A stretch of DNA of 42,733 nt from a virus. The translations under genes and the position numbers were made by a program. The stretch is taken from IMG/VR virus record IMGVR_UViG_3300028192_000007, positions 1 to 42,733 of that record; one strand, 5' to 3'. The notes below the pieces were generated by a model. It was not told the DNA's origin. It made no database searches and worked only from the letters and a program-made list of their open reading frames with translations. Of the stretch, positions 32,167-39,210 are shown piece after piece (positions within the stretch are counted from its first letter, which is position 1; each line of letters starts with the position of its first letter).

Positions 32167-33272
32167 TGTCTAGTACCGTATTCAATAAACAAAAAGGTTT
32201 AGATTATACTAAGCAACCTATGTTCTTTGGTGAGGATTTACAGGTACAAAGATATGATAATATGAAGTATCCTATCTTTGATAAACTCACACAACAACAA
32301 TTAGGTTTCTTTTGGAGACCAGAAGAAGTATCTTTACAAAAAGACAGGTCAGATTGGTCATTATTAAGACCAGAACAGAAATTCATATTTACTAGTAATT
32401 TAAAATATCAAACAATGTTAGATAGTGTACAAGGTAGAGGACCAGCATTAGCATTTTTACCTTTTGTTTCAATACCAGAATTAGAAAGTTGTATAATTGC
32501 TTGGGATTTCTTTGAAACAATCCATAGTAGAAGTTATACATACATTATTAAAAATTTATATCCTAACCCTAGCGAAGTTTTTGATACAATAATAGAAGAC
32601 GAAAAGATAGAACGAAGGAGCCAATCTGTTACTCAACATTATGATGAGTTAATACAGGTAGGTAACCAGTATTCATTAGATAAATCTAAAGTTGATGAAT
32701 ATGATTTAAAAGAAAAACTTTGGCGAACATTAGTAACGGTAAACATATTAGAAGGTTTAAGATTCTATGTTTCTTTTGCTTGTAGTTTTGCTTTTGGTGA
32801 ACTTAAATTAATGGAAGGAAGTGCGAAAATCATTTCCTTAATTGCAAGGGATGAAAGTCAACATTTATCAATATCACAAAGAATAATTAATAACTATCGT
32901 GGTCCTGAAAATGATAAAGTTATGAATAGAGTTATTAAGAGCAATGAGAAATATGTGGAAAAACTATATGATGAAGCAGTTGGGGAAGAGAAGCGTTGGG
33001 CAACATATCTCTTTTCTCAAGGTTCTATGGTAGGTTTATCTGAAAAACTTTTACATAATTATGTTGAATGGATAGCAAACAAAAGAATAAAAGCGATTGG
33101 TTGTAAACCTAGATATAATCAATCATCAACAAATCCTTTACCTTGGACAGAACATTGGTTAAATAGTCGGGCAATGCAAAACGCACCACAGGAGACAGAA
33201 ATTGAAAGTTATGTTATCGGTGGTATCAAGCAAGATGTAGAAAAAGACCAATTCAAAAAATTCAAACTTTAA
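32166..33272 (+). CDS. nrdB: class Ia ribonucleotide reductase small subunit
   Basis: 368 residues, full length. The radical-generating diiron site is visible. ESCIIAWDFFETIHSRSYTYII supplies the Glu and His ligands and the tyrosyl radical Tyr seven residues after the Glu. SFAFGELK and IARDESQHLSIS supply the second Glu/Glu/His set. It forms the NrdA2B2 complex with the product of 28752. The start overlaps the bL12 stop by one base. Confidence 0.97.
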   Translation: MSSTVFNKQKGLDYTKQPMFFGEDLQVQRYDNMKYPIFDKLTQQQLGFFWRPEEVSLQKDRSDWSLLRPEQKFIFTSNLKYQTMLDSVQGRGPALAFLPFVSIPELESCIIAWDFFETIHSRSYTYIIKNLYPNPSEVFDTIIEDEKIERRSQSVTQHYDELIQVGNQYSLDKSKVDEYDLKEKLWRTLVTVNILEGLRFYVSFACSFAFGELKLMEGSAKIISLIARDESQHLSISQRIINNYRGPENDKVMNRVIKSNEKYVEKLYDEAVGEEKRWATYLFSQGSMVGLSEKLLHNYVEWIANKRIKAIGCKPRYNQSSTNPLPWTEHWLNSRAMQNAPQETEIESYVIGGIKQDVEKDQFKKFKL

Positions 33273-33278
33273 GCTGAA

Positions 33279-33452
33279 ATGGCACACAAAAGAAAGACAG
33301 AATGCTCTCATTGTGATGAGAGTTGTACAATACTTTGGGAACAAGAAGATTTTGAACCAATCTCTTGTCCTTTCTGTGGTGGTGCATTAGAGAAAAATGA
33401 TGAAAATGACCTTGAAGAGGAAATAATTGATGAAGACAATAATTGGAATTGA
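33279..33452 (+). CDS. zinc-ribbon miniprotein, 57 aa
   Basis: Two cysteine knuckles, CSHC (positions 9-12) plus C16, and CPFCGG (30-33), form a compact zinc ribbon followed by a strongly acidic tail. The 3' end overlaps the RuvC-like gene by 23 bases. Small zinc ribbons like this often regulate or bind transcription/replication proteins, but no specific family is recognised. Confidence 0.65.
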   Translation: MAHKRKTECSHCDESCTILWEQEDFEPISCPFCGGALEKNDENDLEEEIIDEDNNWN

Positions 33453-33993
33453 TTATTCTTTAACCTGTCCTTGTTGTTGTTTAGTAGAAGGTGGTTTCAA
33501 TGGAGGTAATGCTGGATTAGATAACTGCCAATTTTTCTATCTAACAAATGTTAAGAAATATCAAGGAACATTTTTAAAAGGTCAGATAACTGGTAATCCA
33601 TTTGATGATTGGACTACACAACAAGAGAGACACGATAAAATATCCGAATGGGTATTTGATAAAGTAATCAAACATACCATAAACCCTATAGTCTATATTG
33701 AAAATTATTCCTTTGGAAGTAAAGGAAGGGTATTCAATCTAGCAGAAAACACAGGATTACTCAAACATAAACTCTATAAAAAGGGTATCAATTTTACGAC
33801 ATTAGTTCCATCTGTAATTAAGAAATTTGCAACAGGCAAAGGTAACGCAGATAAAGAAAAGATGTATGACAAGTTTTACGAGGAAACTGGAGTTAATATG
33901 ATGGAAGTCTGTGACCAGACTACTTTGAATAATCCAGTTACAGATATAGTTGATAGTTTTTACATTGCTAAATCAGGCTTTTCCACAATATAG
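33430..33993 (+). CDS. RuvC-like / RNase H-fold endonuclease, 187 aa
   Basis: ATG 33430 is used because a GAGGA ribosome site precedes it. The fold signature is IGIDYSLT (first catalytic Asp), VYIENYSFG (Glu), and a C-terminal DIVDSFYIAK (Asp pair), with VPSVIKKFATGKGNADKEKM between. This is the RuvC-type arrangement of Holliday-junction resolvases. It probably resolves branched recombination and replication intermediates made by UvsX, the role filled in T4 by the unrelated gp49 (inference). The Cys-rich PCCCL after the first strand is unusual for RuvC and may be structural. Confidence 0.8.
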   Translation: MKTIIGIDYSLTCPCCCLVEGGFNGGNAGLDNCQFFYLTNVKKYQGTFLKGQITGNPFDDWTTQQERHDKISEWVFDKVIKHTINPIVYIENYSFGSKGRVFNLAENTGLLKHKLYKKGINFTTLVPSVIKKFATGKGNADKEKMYDKFYEETGVNMMEVCDQTTLNNPVTDIVDSFYIAKSGFSTI

Positions 33994-34049
33994 TACACAA
34001 ATCCCCCTAAAATTCCCCAAAAACCCAGTAAAATCAACGAAAATAGTGC

Positions 34050-34078
34050 TTGACAAAGCACCAAAAGTATGGTATTAT
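34050..34078 (+). promoter_or_regulatory. sigma70-like promoter
   Basis: TTGACA at 34050-34055, 17 bases, TATTAT at 34073-34078, with GTGC before the -35. The predicted start falls at about 34085, on the A of the next ATG, so the transcript would be leaderless. Confidence 0.65.
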
Positions 34079-34084
34079 ATAGCT

Positions 34085-34327
34085 ATGATACAAAATAATC
34101 AAGTAACAAATACACTAAAATGGTTAGGAACCCTAGTATTAATAGTAGGAGTTGGGATAAATTCTCTTGGATTTTACCCTTTAGGTCCTATTGTGATGAT
34201 GTTAGGAGGCGTAATATGGGTTGTAGTTGGGTATATGTGGCAAGAAAACTCAATTATCCTTACAAATCTGATAATTACCCTGGTTTCAATCGTTGGAATG
34301 TGCGTAAAATATGGGTTTTTTAACTAA
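34085..34327 (+). CDS. small integral membrane protein, 80 aa
   Basis: ATG at 34085 coincides with the predicted transcript start. Three hydrophobic segments (about 14-30, 35-50 and 57-75) separated by short loops make it a multi-span membrane protein. It resembles a family of ~80-residue membrane proteins in T4-like marine phages (KWLGT...GFYPLGPI pattern, from memory). There is no substrate-binding motif. Its stop lies in the A-tract of the terminator that follows. Confidence 0.65.
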   Translation: MIQNNQVTNTLKWLGTLVLIVGVGINSLGFYPLGPIVMMLGGVIWVVVGYMWQENSIILTNLIITLVSIVGMCVKYGFFN

Positions 34328-34353
34328 AAAAGTGAGCATTTTGCTCATTTTTT
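34326..34353. terminator. intrinsic terminator, symmetric
   Basis: TGAGCA (34333-34338) pairs with TGCTCA (34342-34347) around a TTT loop, flanked by an A-run and a T-run, so it could end transcription from either strand. It is followed at once by the next promoter. Confidence 0.8.
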
Positions 34354-34355
34354 GC

Positions 34356-34384
34356 TTGACAATGGTTGCAAAAACTGATAGGAT
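34356..34384 (+). promoter_or_regulatory. sigma70-like promoter of the accessory block
   Basis: TTGACA at 34356-34361, 17 bases, TAGGAT at 34379-34384, with TTGC before it. It lies directly after the terminator. The gene at 34432 has a good AAAGGAGAAAACACTATG start, so this is a conventional leadered unit. Confidence 0.6.
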
Positions 34385-34431
34385 ATGAGTATGATTAACA
34401 CTAAAAAGATTAATAAAAAGGAGAAAACACT

Positions 34432-34923
34432 ATGACAAATCTAACAGATGTTTATTTTAACAAAGATGATATAGGAAAAAACCTATATAGAAAAAAAACT
34501 TACTATACACTTTGCATTGAGCAAGATGTATTGGCAAAAAACCAAGATGAAGCTGATGATAAACTTTCAGATAATGGTATTGACCATGCAAAAATTAGTA
34601 AAGACCTTACTGAAACAAATGATGGAGTTGAAACTTATATGGTAGACGCTAATTATACAGAATCAGATACAACGAAGTTTCTTGGAAAAGTAAAATATGA
34701 TGATGATACTATCTCTCAAAGTTTAGAAGACGCAGTTGAGAACGAAGATGTACATATTGATACTTACGCTGATGAAGATGAACCTTTACAACAAACAGAA
34801 GCTGAAAAGGATTGTGCTATTATTCAAAAATCAATAGACGATTTAAATGAAGTTGAGGCAAAAGCTGACGCTGATGTTGATGTTTCATTAAATCTTGCAA
34901 ATGAAAGTAAATTAGGTAAATAA
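34432..34923 (+). CDS. acidic hypothetical protein, 163 aa
   Basis: It has a strong ribosome site. The protein is very acidic (Asp, Glu) with clusters such as YADEDEPL and ADADVDVSLN. There is no signal peptide, membrane span or catalytic motif. It is coupled by a TAATG overlap to the next gene. It is the first gene of the accessory block transcribed from the promoter at 34356, so it is probably expressed early. Function unknown; acidic DNA-mimic proteins are one possibility to consider, without direct support. Confidence 0.7.
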   Translation: MTNLTDVYFNKDDIGKNLYRKKTYYTLCIEQDVLAKNQDEADDKLSDNGIDHAKISKDLTETNDGVETYMVDANYTESDTTKFLGKVKYDDDTISQSLEDAVENEDVHIDTYADEDEPLQQTEAEKDCAIIQKSIDDLNEVEAKADADVDVSLNLANESKLGK

Positions 34924-35339
34924 TGACAAAACACGATTTCACTTTAAATTTAGTTTATAAAATAGAGTATTGGGATGATGAAGACCACGAAGCTTTTTTC
35001 ACTTACCATACTATATTCAGAAATGTACCTTTATCTCAATTAAATAAATTGAACAATAAAGATTTACAGGCAAAAATCAAAAAGTATTGTGATAAGAATT
35101 TTAAAGAAACTGCTGAAAACGCTACAGGTCTTACGGAAGTTGAAGTGATAAACGCAGATGAGTATTACAAAACTTATAGTGAAGTATTTGGCGAAGTCGC
35201 AAATGGTGATAACGCCTTATTTAACGATTATGGTCAGTTATGGAATGGTAGACAATTTTTCAAATATGATTATAATCCAGAACTAACAGAAAGTTATACT
35301 TACAAGAACTTAAACAAAAAAATGAGAAATCTTAACTAG
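34923..35339 (+). CDS. hypothetical protein, 138 aa
   Basis: Starts in the TAATG overlap. It is a soluble, mildly acidic protein rich in Tyr, Phe, Asn and Lys, with LYKIEYWDDEDHEAFFTYHTIF-type beta strands at the N-terminus and helices towards the end. No motif is recognised. It presumably acts with the preceding acidic protein. Confidence 0.7.
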   Translation: MTKHDFTLNLVYKIEYWDDEDHEAFFTYHTIFRNVPLSQLNKLNNKDLQAKIKKYCDKNFKETAENATGLTEVEVINADEYYKTYSEVFGEVANGDNALFNDYGQLWNGRQFFKYDYNPELTESYTYKNLNKKMRNLN

Positions 35340-35348
35340 GAGGATACT

Positions 35349-35537
35349 ATGGGACAAGTAAAACAAATGACAATGGACAACGCTGAAACAGCAGTTGACA
35401 AAATAATTTTTAAAATGACAGATGGTGCAATTGATTGGGATACTGCTAAAGCAAATATTCTAAAAGTTGCAAATATTAATATGATTGGAATTGACGAAGA
35501 TAATGTTGATGAAGTAATGAGTGAGGAACTTAAATAA
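35349..35537 (+). CDS. hypothetical protein, 62 aa
   Basis: A perfect AGGAGG lies 6 bases before the ATG, one of the strongest ribosome sites of the window. The product is short, acidic and helical, with IDWDTAKANILKVANINMIGIDEDNVDEV in the second half. The next gene overlaps its stop by one base. No family is recognised. Confidence 0.65.
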   Translation: MGQVKQMTMDNAETAVDKIIFKMTDGAIDWDTAKANILKVANINMIGIDEDNVDEVMSEELK

Positions 35538-35773
35538 TGAAAAAATTTAAAGAAATAATGACAACAATATTTGCTGTATTAGGAATATTGTTATTAATTG
35601 GTGCTACTGGTGCAGTAGAAACAGACCAATGGTTACTTGCAGTTACATATTTTATTATGGGTGTGGGTTCAATGTTTATTAGTATAATTACCCAAGGTTC
35701 AGAAAACGATAAAGAAGAATATGAACCTATACATCCATCGTTATATGATGTAAATGATGAAGATAAAGATTAA
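35537..35773 (+). CDS. two-span membrane protein, 78 aa
   Basis: MKKFKEIMTTIFAVLGILLLIGATGA is a basic start and first transmembrane helix. WLLAVTYFIMGVGSMFISIIT is the second, followed by an acidic cytoplasm-style tail (YEPIHPSLYDVNDEDKD). It is coupled by TAATG to the previous gene. A small membrane effector or superinfection-type protein is possible; no evidence decides. Confidence 0.65.
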   Translation: MKKFKEIMTTIFAVLGILLLIGATGAVETDQWLLAVTYFIMGVGSMFISIITQGSENDKEEYEPIHPSLYDVNDEDKD

Positions 35774-35941
35774 ATGAACATAAAAGAAATAGATAAAAAA
35801 ATGAACGATATTGAAAACTATTATAACCAATTTAATATGTGTTCTTATGAATACCCTACCGAAGATAAAAGAAAATTAAGTAGATTATATAATTTGAAAC
35901 TAAAACTAACAAAAAAGGAAAAAAGTGAAAAAGAAAACTAA
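35774..35941 (+). CDS. small basic helical protein, 55 aa
   Basis: Starts on the base after the previous stop and runs into the next tiny gene. It is a Lys/Glu-rich helix with no membrane segment, containing MCSYEYPTEDKRKLSRLYNLK. The open frame and the coupled position support it; no family is recognised. Confidence 0.55.
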   Translation: MNIKEIDKKMNDIENYYNQFNMCSYEYPTEDKRKLSRLYNLKLKLTKKEKSEKEN

Positions 35942-36038
35942 AAAATTGATATTAGAATTATTAGATTTTTGGCCAATGACAATAGTTGTTCCAACAATGC
36001 TAATTTTAATATTATTAGGAGCAGCAGGAGTATTTTAA
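35925..36038 (+). CDS. single-span membrane peptide, 37 aa (GTG start)
   Basis: GTG at 35925 follows AAAGGAAAAAA. The product has a basic N-terminus (KKKTKK) and one hydrophobic helix (about 18-36, MTIVVPTMLILILLGAAGVF), an N-in small membrane protein. It ends one base before the next ATG. Acceptance rests on the coupling and the clean topology. Confidence 0.5.
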   Translation: MKKKTKKLILELLDFWPMTIVVPTMLILILLGAAGVF

Positions 36039-36039
36039 T

Positions 36040-36462
36040 ATGAATAATGGATATTATGCAGTTGTATTAAATAAGGAATCCTGTGATACTATAAAGCAAA
36101 ATGCAACAATGGATGTTGTAGTTAGTAACCATATTACACTTGCATATAAACCAAACAATAAGACTTTTACAAAGTTGAATAAATTGATTAATAAAAAAGT
36201 TGATGTTTATATTAAAGAAAAAAGAGCAAATAAGAACATAGAGGCATTTTGGTTAAATGGTATGTACTTAGCAGAAACATATAAAAAATTAAAAAGATTT
36301 GATAAAGGACCAGCACATATTACAATATCACATAAGAAGGGTTTTAAATCAGGTGACGCAAATACAATGTTTAAAAAACCAACTTATAAAGAAGATTTAC
36401 AAACTGAAATGGATTATTTACAAGGTAAAGTTAAATGGATTCCATTTAAGGAGAAAAAATAA
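36040..36462 (+). CDS. 2H phosphoesterase-like protein (cyclic phosphodiesterase fold)
   Basis: 140 residues with two HxT motifs in hydrophobic settings, NHITLAYKP (H31/T33) and AHITISHKKG (H93/T95), the paired catalytic signature of the 2H superfamily. The start GYYAVVLNKES and the post-motif GFKSGDANTMF resemble the cyclic-phosphodiesterase domain of fungal and plant tRNA ligases. The family opens 2',3'-cyclic phosphates or hydrolyses cyclic oligonucleotides. T4's anti-CBASS protein Acb1 is a 2H enzyme, so RNA repair or neutralisation of defence signals are both possible (inference). It stands in a cluster of tiny accessory genes, a typical place for anti-defence proteins. Confidence 0.7.
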   Translation: MNNGYYAVVLNKESCDTIKQNATMDVVVSNHITLAYKPNNKTFTKLNKLINKKVDVYIKEKRANKNIEAFWLNGMYLAETYKKLKRFDKGPAHITISHKKGFKSGDANTMFKKPTYKEDLQTEMDYLQGKVKWIPFKEKK

Positions 36463-36620
36463 TGAAAGATTATTATACAGAACATCAGGACAGACAAAAT
36501 AAAAGAAATAAATTAGAAAGATTTTTAGATAGACATAACCATACAATGGAATTAATTAGAACTATACTTCCAATTATTTTGTTAGTTATGCAAACAATAA
36601 TTATAATAAAAATATTTTAA
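36462..36620 (+). CDS. C-terminally anchored membrane protein, 52 aa
   Basis: AAGGAGAAAAAATAATG gives a good site overlapping the previous stop. A charged helix (KDYYTEHQDRQNKRNKLERF) is followed by one transmembrane helix at about 33-51 (TILPIILLVMQTIIIIKIF). The basic flank predicts the N-terminal part to be cytoplasmic. No family is recognised. Confidence 0.55.
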   Translation: MKDYYTEHQDRQNKRNKLERFLDRHNHTMELIRTILPIILLVMQTIIIIKIF

Positions 36621-36634
36621 CAATGAGAGGTAAA

Positions 36635-36850
36635 ATGATAAACGAAGAACTTATATTAATAGACAAGTTGAATATGGCAATAGATAAGATAGATGATGGT
36701 AAAATTGAAGACGCCAAAGACGATTTGATAACTTTAAGAGACGAAAAACAAGAAGTAGTTGATGAGTTTGAAAAAGGGGTTAGACATCAACTTCAATATC
36801 CAATGGGTAAAATGCCTGTTGGTGAATTAGCTAACGACCCAATTAAATAA
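36635..36850 (+). CDS. small acidic protein, 71 aa
   Basis: ATG 36635 is chosen because GAGAGG lies just before it; the in-frame ATG at 36623 would include that site. The N-terminal two-thirds is a Leu-zipper-like acidic helix, followed by KGVRHQLQYPMGKMPVGELAN. There is no membrane span or enzyme motif. Function unknown. Confidence 0.6.
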   Translation: MINEELILIDKLNMAIDKIDDGKIEDAKDDLITLRDEKQEVVDEFEKGVRHQLQYPMGKMPVGELANDPIK

Positions 36851-36860
36851 GGAGGACACA

Positions 36861-37004
36861 ATGCAAACTGATTTATTAGGACTAATAATGCTTATATTTT
36901 TAGGAGCTAGTTTTCTATATATGTTGAATACATCTATGGAGTGTAGAGACATTATTAAGAAAATGAAAGCTAGACTTAAAAAAGCTATAAAGAATAATGA
37001 CTAA
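36861..37004 (+). CDS. membrane-anchored basic peptide, 47 aa
   Basis: A strong GGAGGA ribosome site 5 bases upstream. One N-terminal transmembrane helix (about 4-22, LLGLIMLIFLGASFLYML) is followed by a basic amphipathic tail (KKMKARLKKAIKNND). The topology resembles small membrane-active peptides; no target can be named. Confidence 0.6.
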   Translation: MQTDLLGLIMLIFLGASFLYMLNTSMECRDIIKKMKARLKKAIKNND

Positions 37005-37161
37005 AAACAACGAAATTCCTATGATGTATGTATCAAGGGAGTGTGGAAAAAGCCCTCTCCGCCGTTCTAACGAAGGCGTAGTTGTCAAAAAAGTGAGTAG
37101 TTATGCGAATATAAAGACTATTGACAATACAAGGGTTTTAGAGTATACTATTAATAATTAA
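36997..37161 (+). CDS. possible 54-residue protein overlapping a promoter
   Basis: An open frame that overlaps the previous stop and runs through a GC-richer stretch (37040-37080) and the promoter at 37121-37149. The first 40 residues (MTKNNEIPMMYVSRECGKSPL...) are compositionally plausible, but the tail is encoded by promoter DNA, so the call is weak. If it is not coding, the stretch is an untranslated segment with short GC-rich inverted repeats (CGCC/GGCG near 37060-37077). Confidence 0.3.
   Translation: MTKNNEIPMMYVSRECGKSPLRRSNEGVVVKKVSSYANIKTIDNTRVLEYTINN
37121..37149 (+). promoter_or_regulatory. sigma70-like promoter, near consensus
   Basis: TTGACA at 37121-37126, 17 bases, TATACT at 37144-37149. 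A 20-odd-base leader with AAAGGTGGG leads to the ATG at 37179. Confidence 0.75.
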
Positions 37162-37178
37162 TGAAAGGTGGGATATAA

Positions 37179-37499
37179 ATGTCTTTTACATATACAAAAG
37201 AAATGATGTTTGCTGAATTTAAGACAGCAACAATCAAAGATAAGAAGGGCAAGAAAGAGAAGTTTGATAATCGTATAAATTTTATCAATGAAATGAAATT
37301 GTTAAAGAAGGAATCTCCTTCGGCAATGAGGTCAATTAATATCAAAGCCAAACAATTTGATAATCTTCTATTTGCTTGGAAAGCTCCAAATCCTAGAGAC
37401 CATTTTTACCAAAAAGTATTCGGTAGAACTTATGCAGAACAAATAGAACACGAAATTAAAAGAGACGGTGATGAGAAAAAAGAGAAGAGTTTAACTTAA
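37179..37499 (+). CDS. hypothetical basic protein, 106 aa
   Basis: It is the first gene after the near-consensus promoter at 37121. The product is very basic and helical (MFAEFKTATIKDKKGKKEKFDNR near the start) with an acidic/basic C-terminus. There is no membrane span. DNA or RNA binding is possible from composition only. It is followed by the exported-protein cluster. Confidence 0.65.
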   Translation: MSFTYTKEMMFAEFKTATIKDKKGKKEKFDNRINFINEMKLLKKESPSAMRSINIKAKQFDNLLFAWKAPNPRDHFYQKVFGRTYAEQIEHEIKRDGDEKKEKSLT

Positions 37500-37532
37500 T
37501 GAATTCAATAACAATTGGATAGAAAGAGACAT

Positions 37533-37784
37533 ATGAATAAGTTGAAAACAATAGTATTTGCGTCTGTTCTTTTAATAGGAACAAATGCAAACGCAACAAG
37601 TCCTGCTGAAGTTAAAGAGGAGTTAATCAAACAGAAAGATATGCTGGTTCAGCATATTTCTGTAAAAGTTGATGAAACAAAAGAATATCAAATTAAAGCT
37701 TGGGCAGATGGTAAAGAACAATTGAAGAACAATTGGATTATGATTAAATCGTGGTTCATTGTTAAGCCAAAGGATACAGAATAA
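37533..37784 (+). CDS. small exported protein, 83 aa
   Basis: ATG 37533 opens a clean signal peptide, MNKLKTIVFASVLLIGTNANA, with an A-x-A cleavage site. The mature part is a 60-residue amphipathic helix rich in Lys/Glu with a C-terminal IMIKSWFIVKPKDTE. It begins a run of envelope-directed proteins. The in-frame ATG at 37515 would add a hydrophilic stretch in front of the signal and is less likely. Confidence 0.65.
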   Translation: MNKLKTIVFASVLLIGTNANATSPAEVKEELIKQKDMLVQHISVKVDETKEYQIKAWADGKEQLKNNWIMIKSWFIVKPKDTE

Positions 37785-37990
37785 TGGACTTCCAATTAAC
37801 AAGTTCCAATGATGGAACTTTTTTAATCAGACCTGTTACCGCTAGGGCACAGGTTTGGTGGTCCGACAACAAGATGAGAGATAGATTTGTTGTTGATAAT
37901 ACGCATAATGAATTTTGCGTTATATTAAGTGAAAACCAAAAGAAAGTTTGTAATGAAATTAGACAAAATAATTTTGATTTTACTAATTAG
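37784..37990 (+). CDS. hypothetical protein, 68 aa
   Basis: TAATG overlap with the exported-protein gene, and its 3' end runs into the following lipoprotein gene. It is a soluble, beta-rich protein without a signal sequence, containing RPVTARAQVWWSDNKMRDRF. No family is recognised. Confidence 0.6.
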   Translation: MDFQLTSSNDGTFLIRPVTARAQVWWSDNKMRDRFVVDNTHNEFCVILSENQKKVCNEIRQNNFDFTN

Positions 37991-38486
37991 TTTTTTAACT
38001 GCTTGTAGTAGTACAAATAAAGCAGTTAATATTAATGTGAGTGAAGACCATACAAAAGAATATAAGTTTACAAGGTCTCATTTAGGTGTTGTACTTGGTG
38101 GTGCTACTGGTGTAGGTGCTTGTGTTGAAATGATTGGCACAGACCCTTATGTTGCGGCCACTTGTGCAGTAATTGGTGCTTTTATTGGTGCCGAGATAAT
38201 GCACAATAGTGATTATGATTTACACCAAGCAGTATTTGTTGACCATTTAAATAATGGTCCTAGTAGTGCAAGTTATACTAATTGGTATAGTACAAAATCT
38301 GGAAATAATGGAACGATTAAAATTAATAGAAGTTATGTACAAGGTCCATTAATTTGTAAAGAATATGAAAGTAATTGGAATATAAAATCAAATTGGCCAG
38401 TTGTTGGTATTGGGAATCAATATATTGATACTAGATTTGGAACGGTATGTCAAATGCCAGATGGTCGTTGGGTGGAGAAAAGATGA
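37953..38486 (+). CDS. lipoprotein with 17-kDa-surface-antigen-like C-terminus, 177 aa
   Basis: ATG 37953 opens MKLDKIILILLISFLTACSS. L-T-A-C is the lipobox with C18 acylated. At about 42-70 a Gly-rich, Ala-rich stretch (GVVLGGATGVGAC...GAFIGAEIM) looks like a glycine-zipper membrane segment. The C-terminus has CKEYESNWNI...GTVCQMPDGRWVEK, the CxxY and GxxCxxxDGxW pattern of the rickettsial 17-kDa surface antigen family. An alphaproteobacterial host origin is likely. The role could be envelope modification or blocking of other phages (inference). Confidence 0.7.
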   Translation: MKLDKIILILLISFLTACSSTNKAVNINVSEDHTKEYKFTRSHLGVVLGGATGVGACVEMIGTDPYVAATCAVIGAFIGAEIMHNSDYDLHQAVFVDHLNNGPSSASYTNWYSTKSGNNGTIKINRSYVQGPLICKEYESNWNIKSNWPVVGIGNQYIDTRFGTVCQMPDGRWVEKR

Positions 38487-39055
38487 AACAGATTTGGTTT
38501 CTTATAATTTTTGTAATGTTATTAACATTATTAGCCGTAACTGCTAGTTTAGCTAATACTGAAAGCTCCTTTGTTATGAATAAAGTTGAACCAGAAGATG
38601 GCGAAGTAATGTTAATAAAATCGGCACCTGTTGATGATATTTTTGTAAATGATATAAATGAAAAGGTGCAGAAGAAATTAAAACTAATATCAGAAAATGA
38701 GAAAAAAGGAATTTTAAAATCGCAGATATTAGAACGATTTGAAAGAGACGGACAATGGTGTTTCATTAAAATTATTATCAGACAAACTCCAGAAGGAGAT
38801 ATAGTTAAGGAAGAGATTATGGAGTGTGCCGATACGGAACATGGAAGAACTGATAAAGAAAGAATTGCTGAATTGGAGAAACTAATTGAATTAGAAAAGG
38901 CAAAGAAACCTGGTTATTGGGAATTATTTGCTGCTTTTTACTATAAAGATTTAAATGCTCCAGAATATTGTAGGTTGTATTCTCAACCTTCACACGCTTT
39001 CAAATCCTTCGGAAGAGCGTGTTTAACGATTGAAGGAAATTGGGAGAAAAGATGA
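38483..39055 (+). CDS. exported or membrane-anchored protein, 190 aa
   Basis: GGAGAAAAGATG overlaps the previous stop. The N-terminal hydrophobic segment (about 4-22, IWFLIIFVMLLTLLAVTASL) ends in a possible signal cleavage site. The body is acidic and helical with two Cys-containing segments, and it ends FGRACLTIEGNWEKR. That ending parallels the FGTVCQMPDGRWVEKR end of the preceding lipoprotein, so the two C-termini are probably related. No enzyme motif is visible. Confidence 0.65.
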   Translation: MKQIWFLIIFVMLLTLLAVTASLANTESSFVMNKVEPEDGEVMLIKSAPVDDIFVNDINEKVQKKLKLISENEKKGILKSQILERFERDGQWCFIKIIIRQTPEGDIVKEEIMECADTEHGRTDKERIAELEKLIELEKAKKPGYWELFAAFYYKDLNAPEYCRLYSQPSHAFKSFGRACLTIEGNWEKR

Positions 39056-39210
39056 TGATAAAAAATGTCATAATTCTTGGACTCCTTGCTATGATTGTTG
39101 CTGGTATGTCTTTTGGAGAGGCTGCTGTCTATATAGAAAATAGTCAGGTTATTGACAAGATTAGCGAATTATTATATAATGTAATAAGGAGTGTGAAAGA
39201 AAATGTATAA
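39052..39210 (+). CDS. small membrane or exported peptide, 52 aa
   Basis: Overlaps the previous stop (ATGATGA) and the next start. One N-terminal hydrophobic helix (about 5-24, NVIILGLLAMIVAGMSFGEA) is followed by a short amphipathic helix. The perfect promoter at 39152-39180 lies in its 3' half, so the region serves two purposes. Confidence 0.5.
   Translation: MMIKNVIILGLLAMIVAGMSFGEAAVYIENSQVIDKISELLYNVIRSVKENV
39152..39180 (+). promoter_or_regulatory. perfect-consensus sigma70 promoter
   Basis: TTGACA at 39152-39157, exactly 17 bases, TATAAT at 39175-39180. The ATG of the lipoprotein at 39203 lies 23 bases downstream. This is the best host-type promoter in the window and suggests strong early expression of that gene and the following glutaredoxin. 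Confidence 0.75.

Noticed and set aside
31833-32192. 119-codon minus-strand frame
   Set aside because: It lies wholly opposite the bL12 gene, whose identity is certain.
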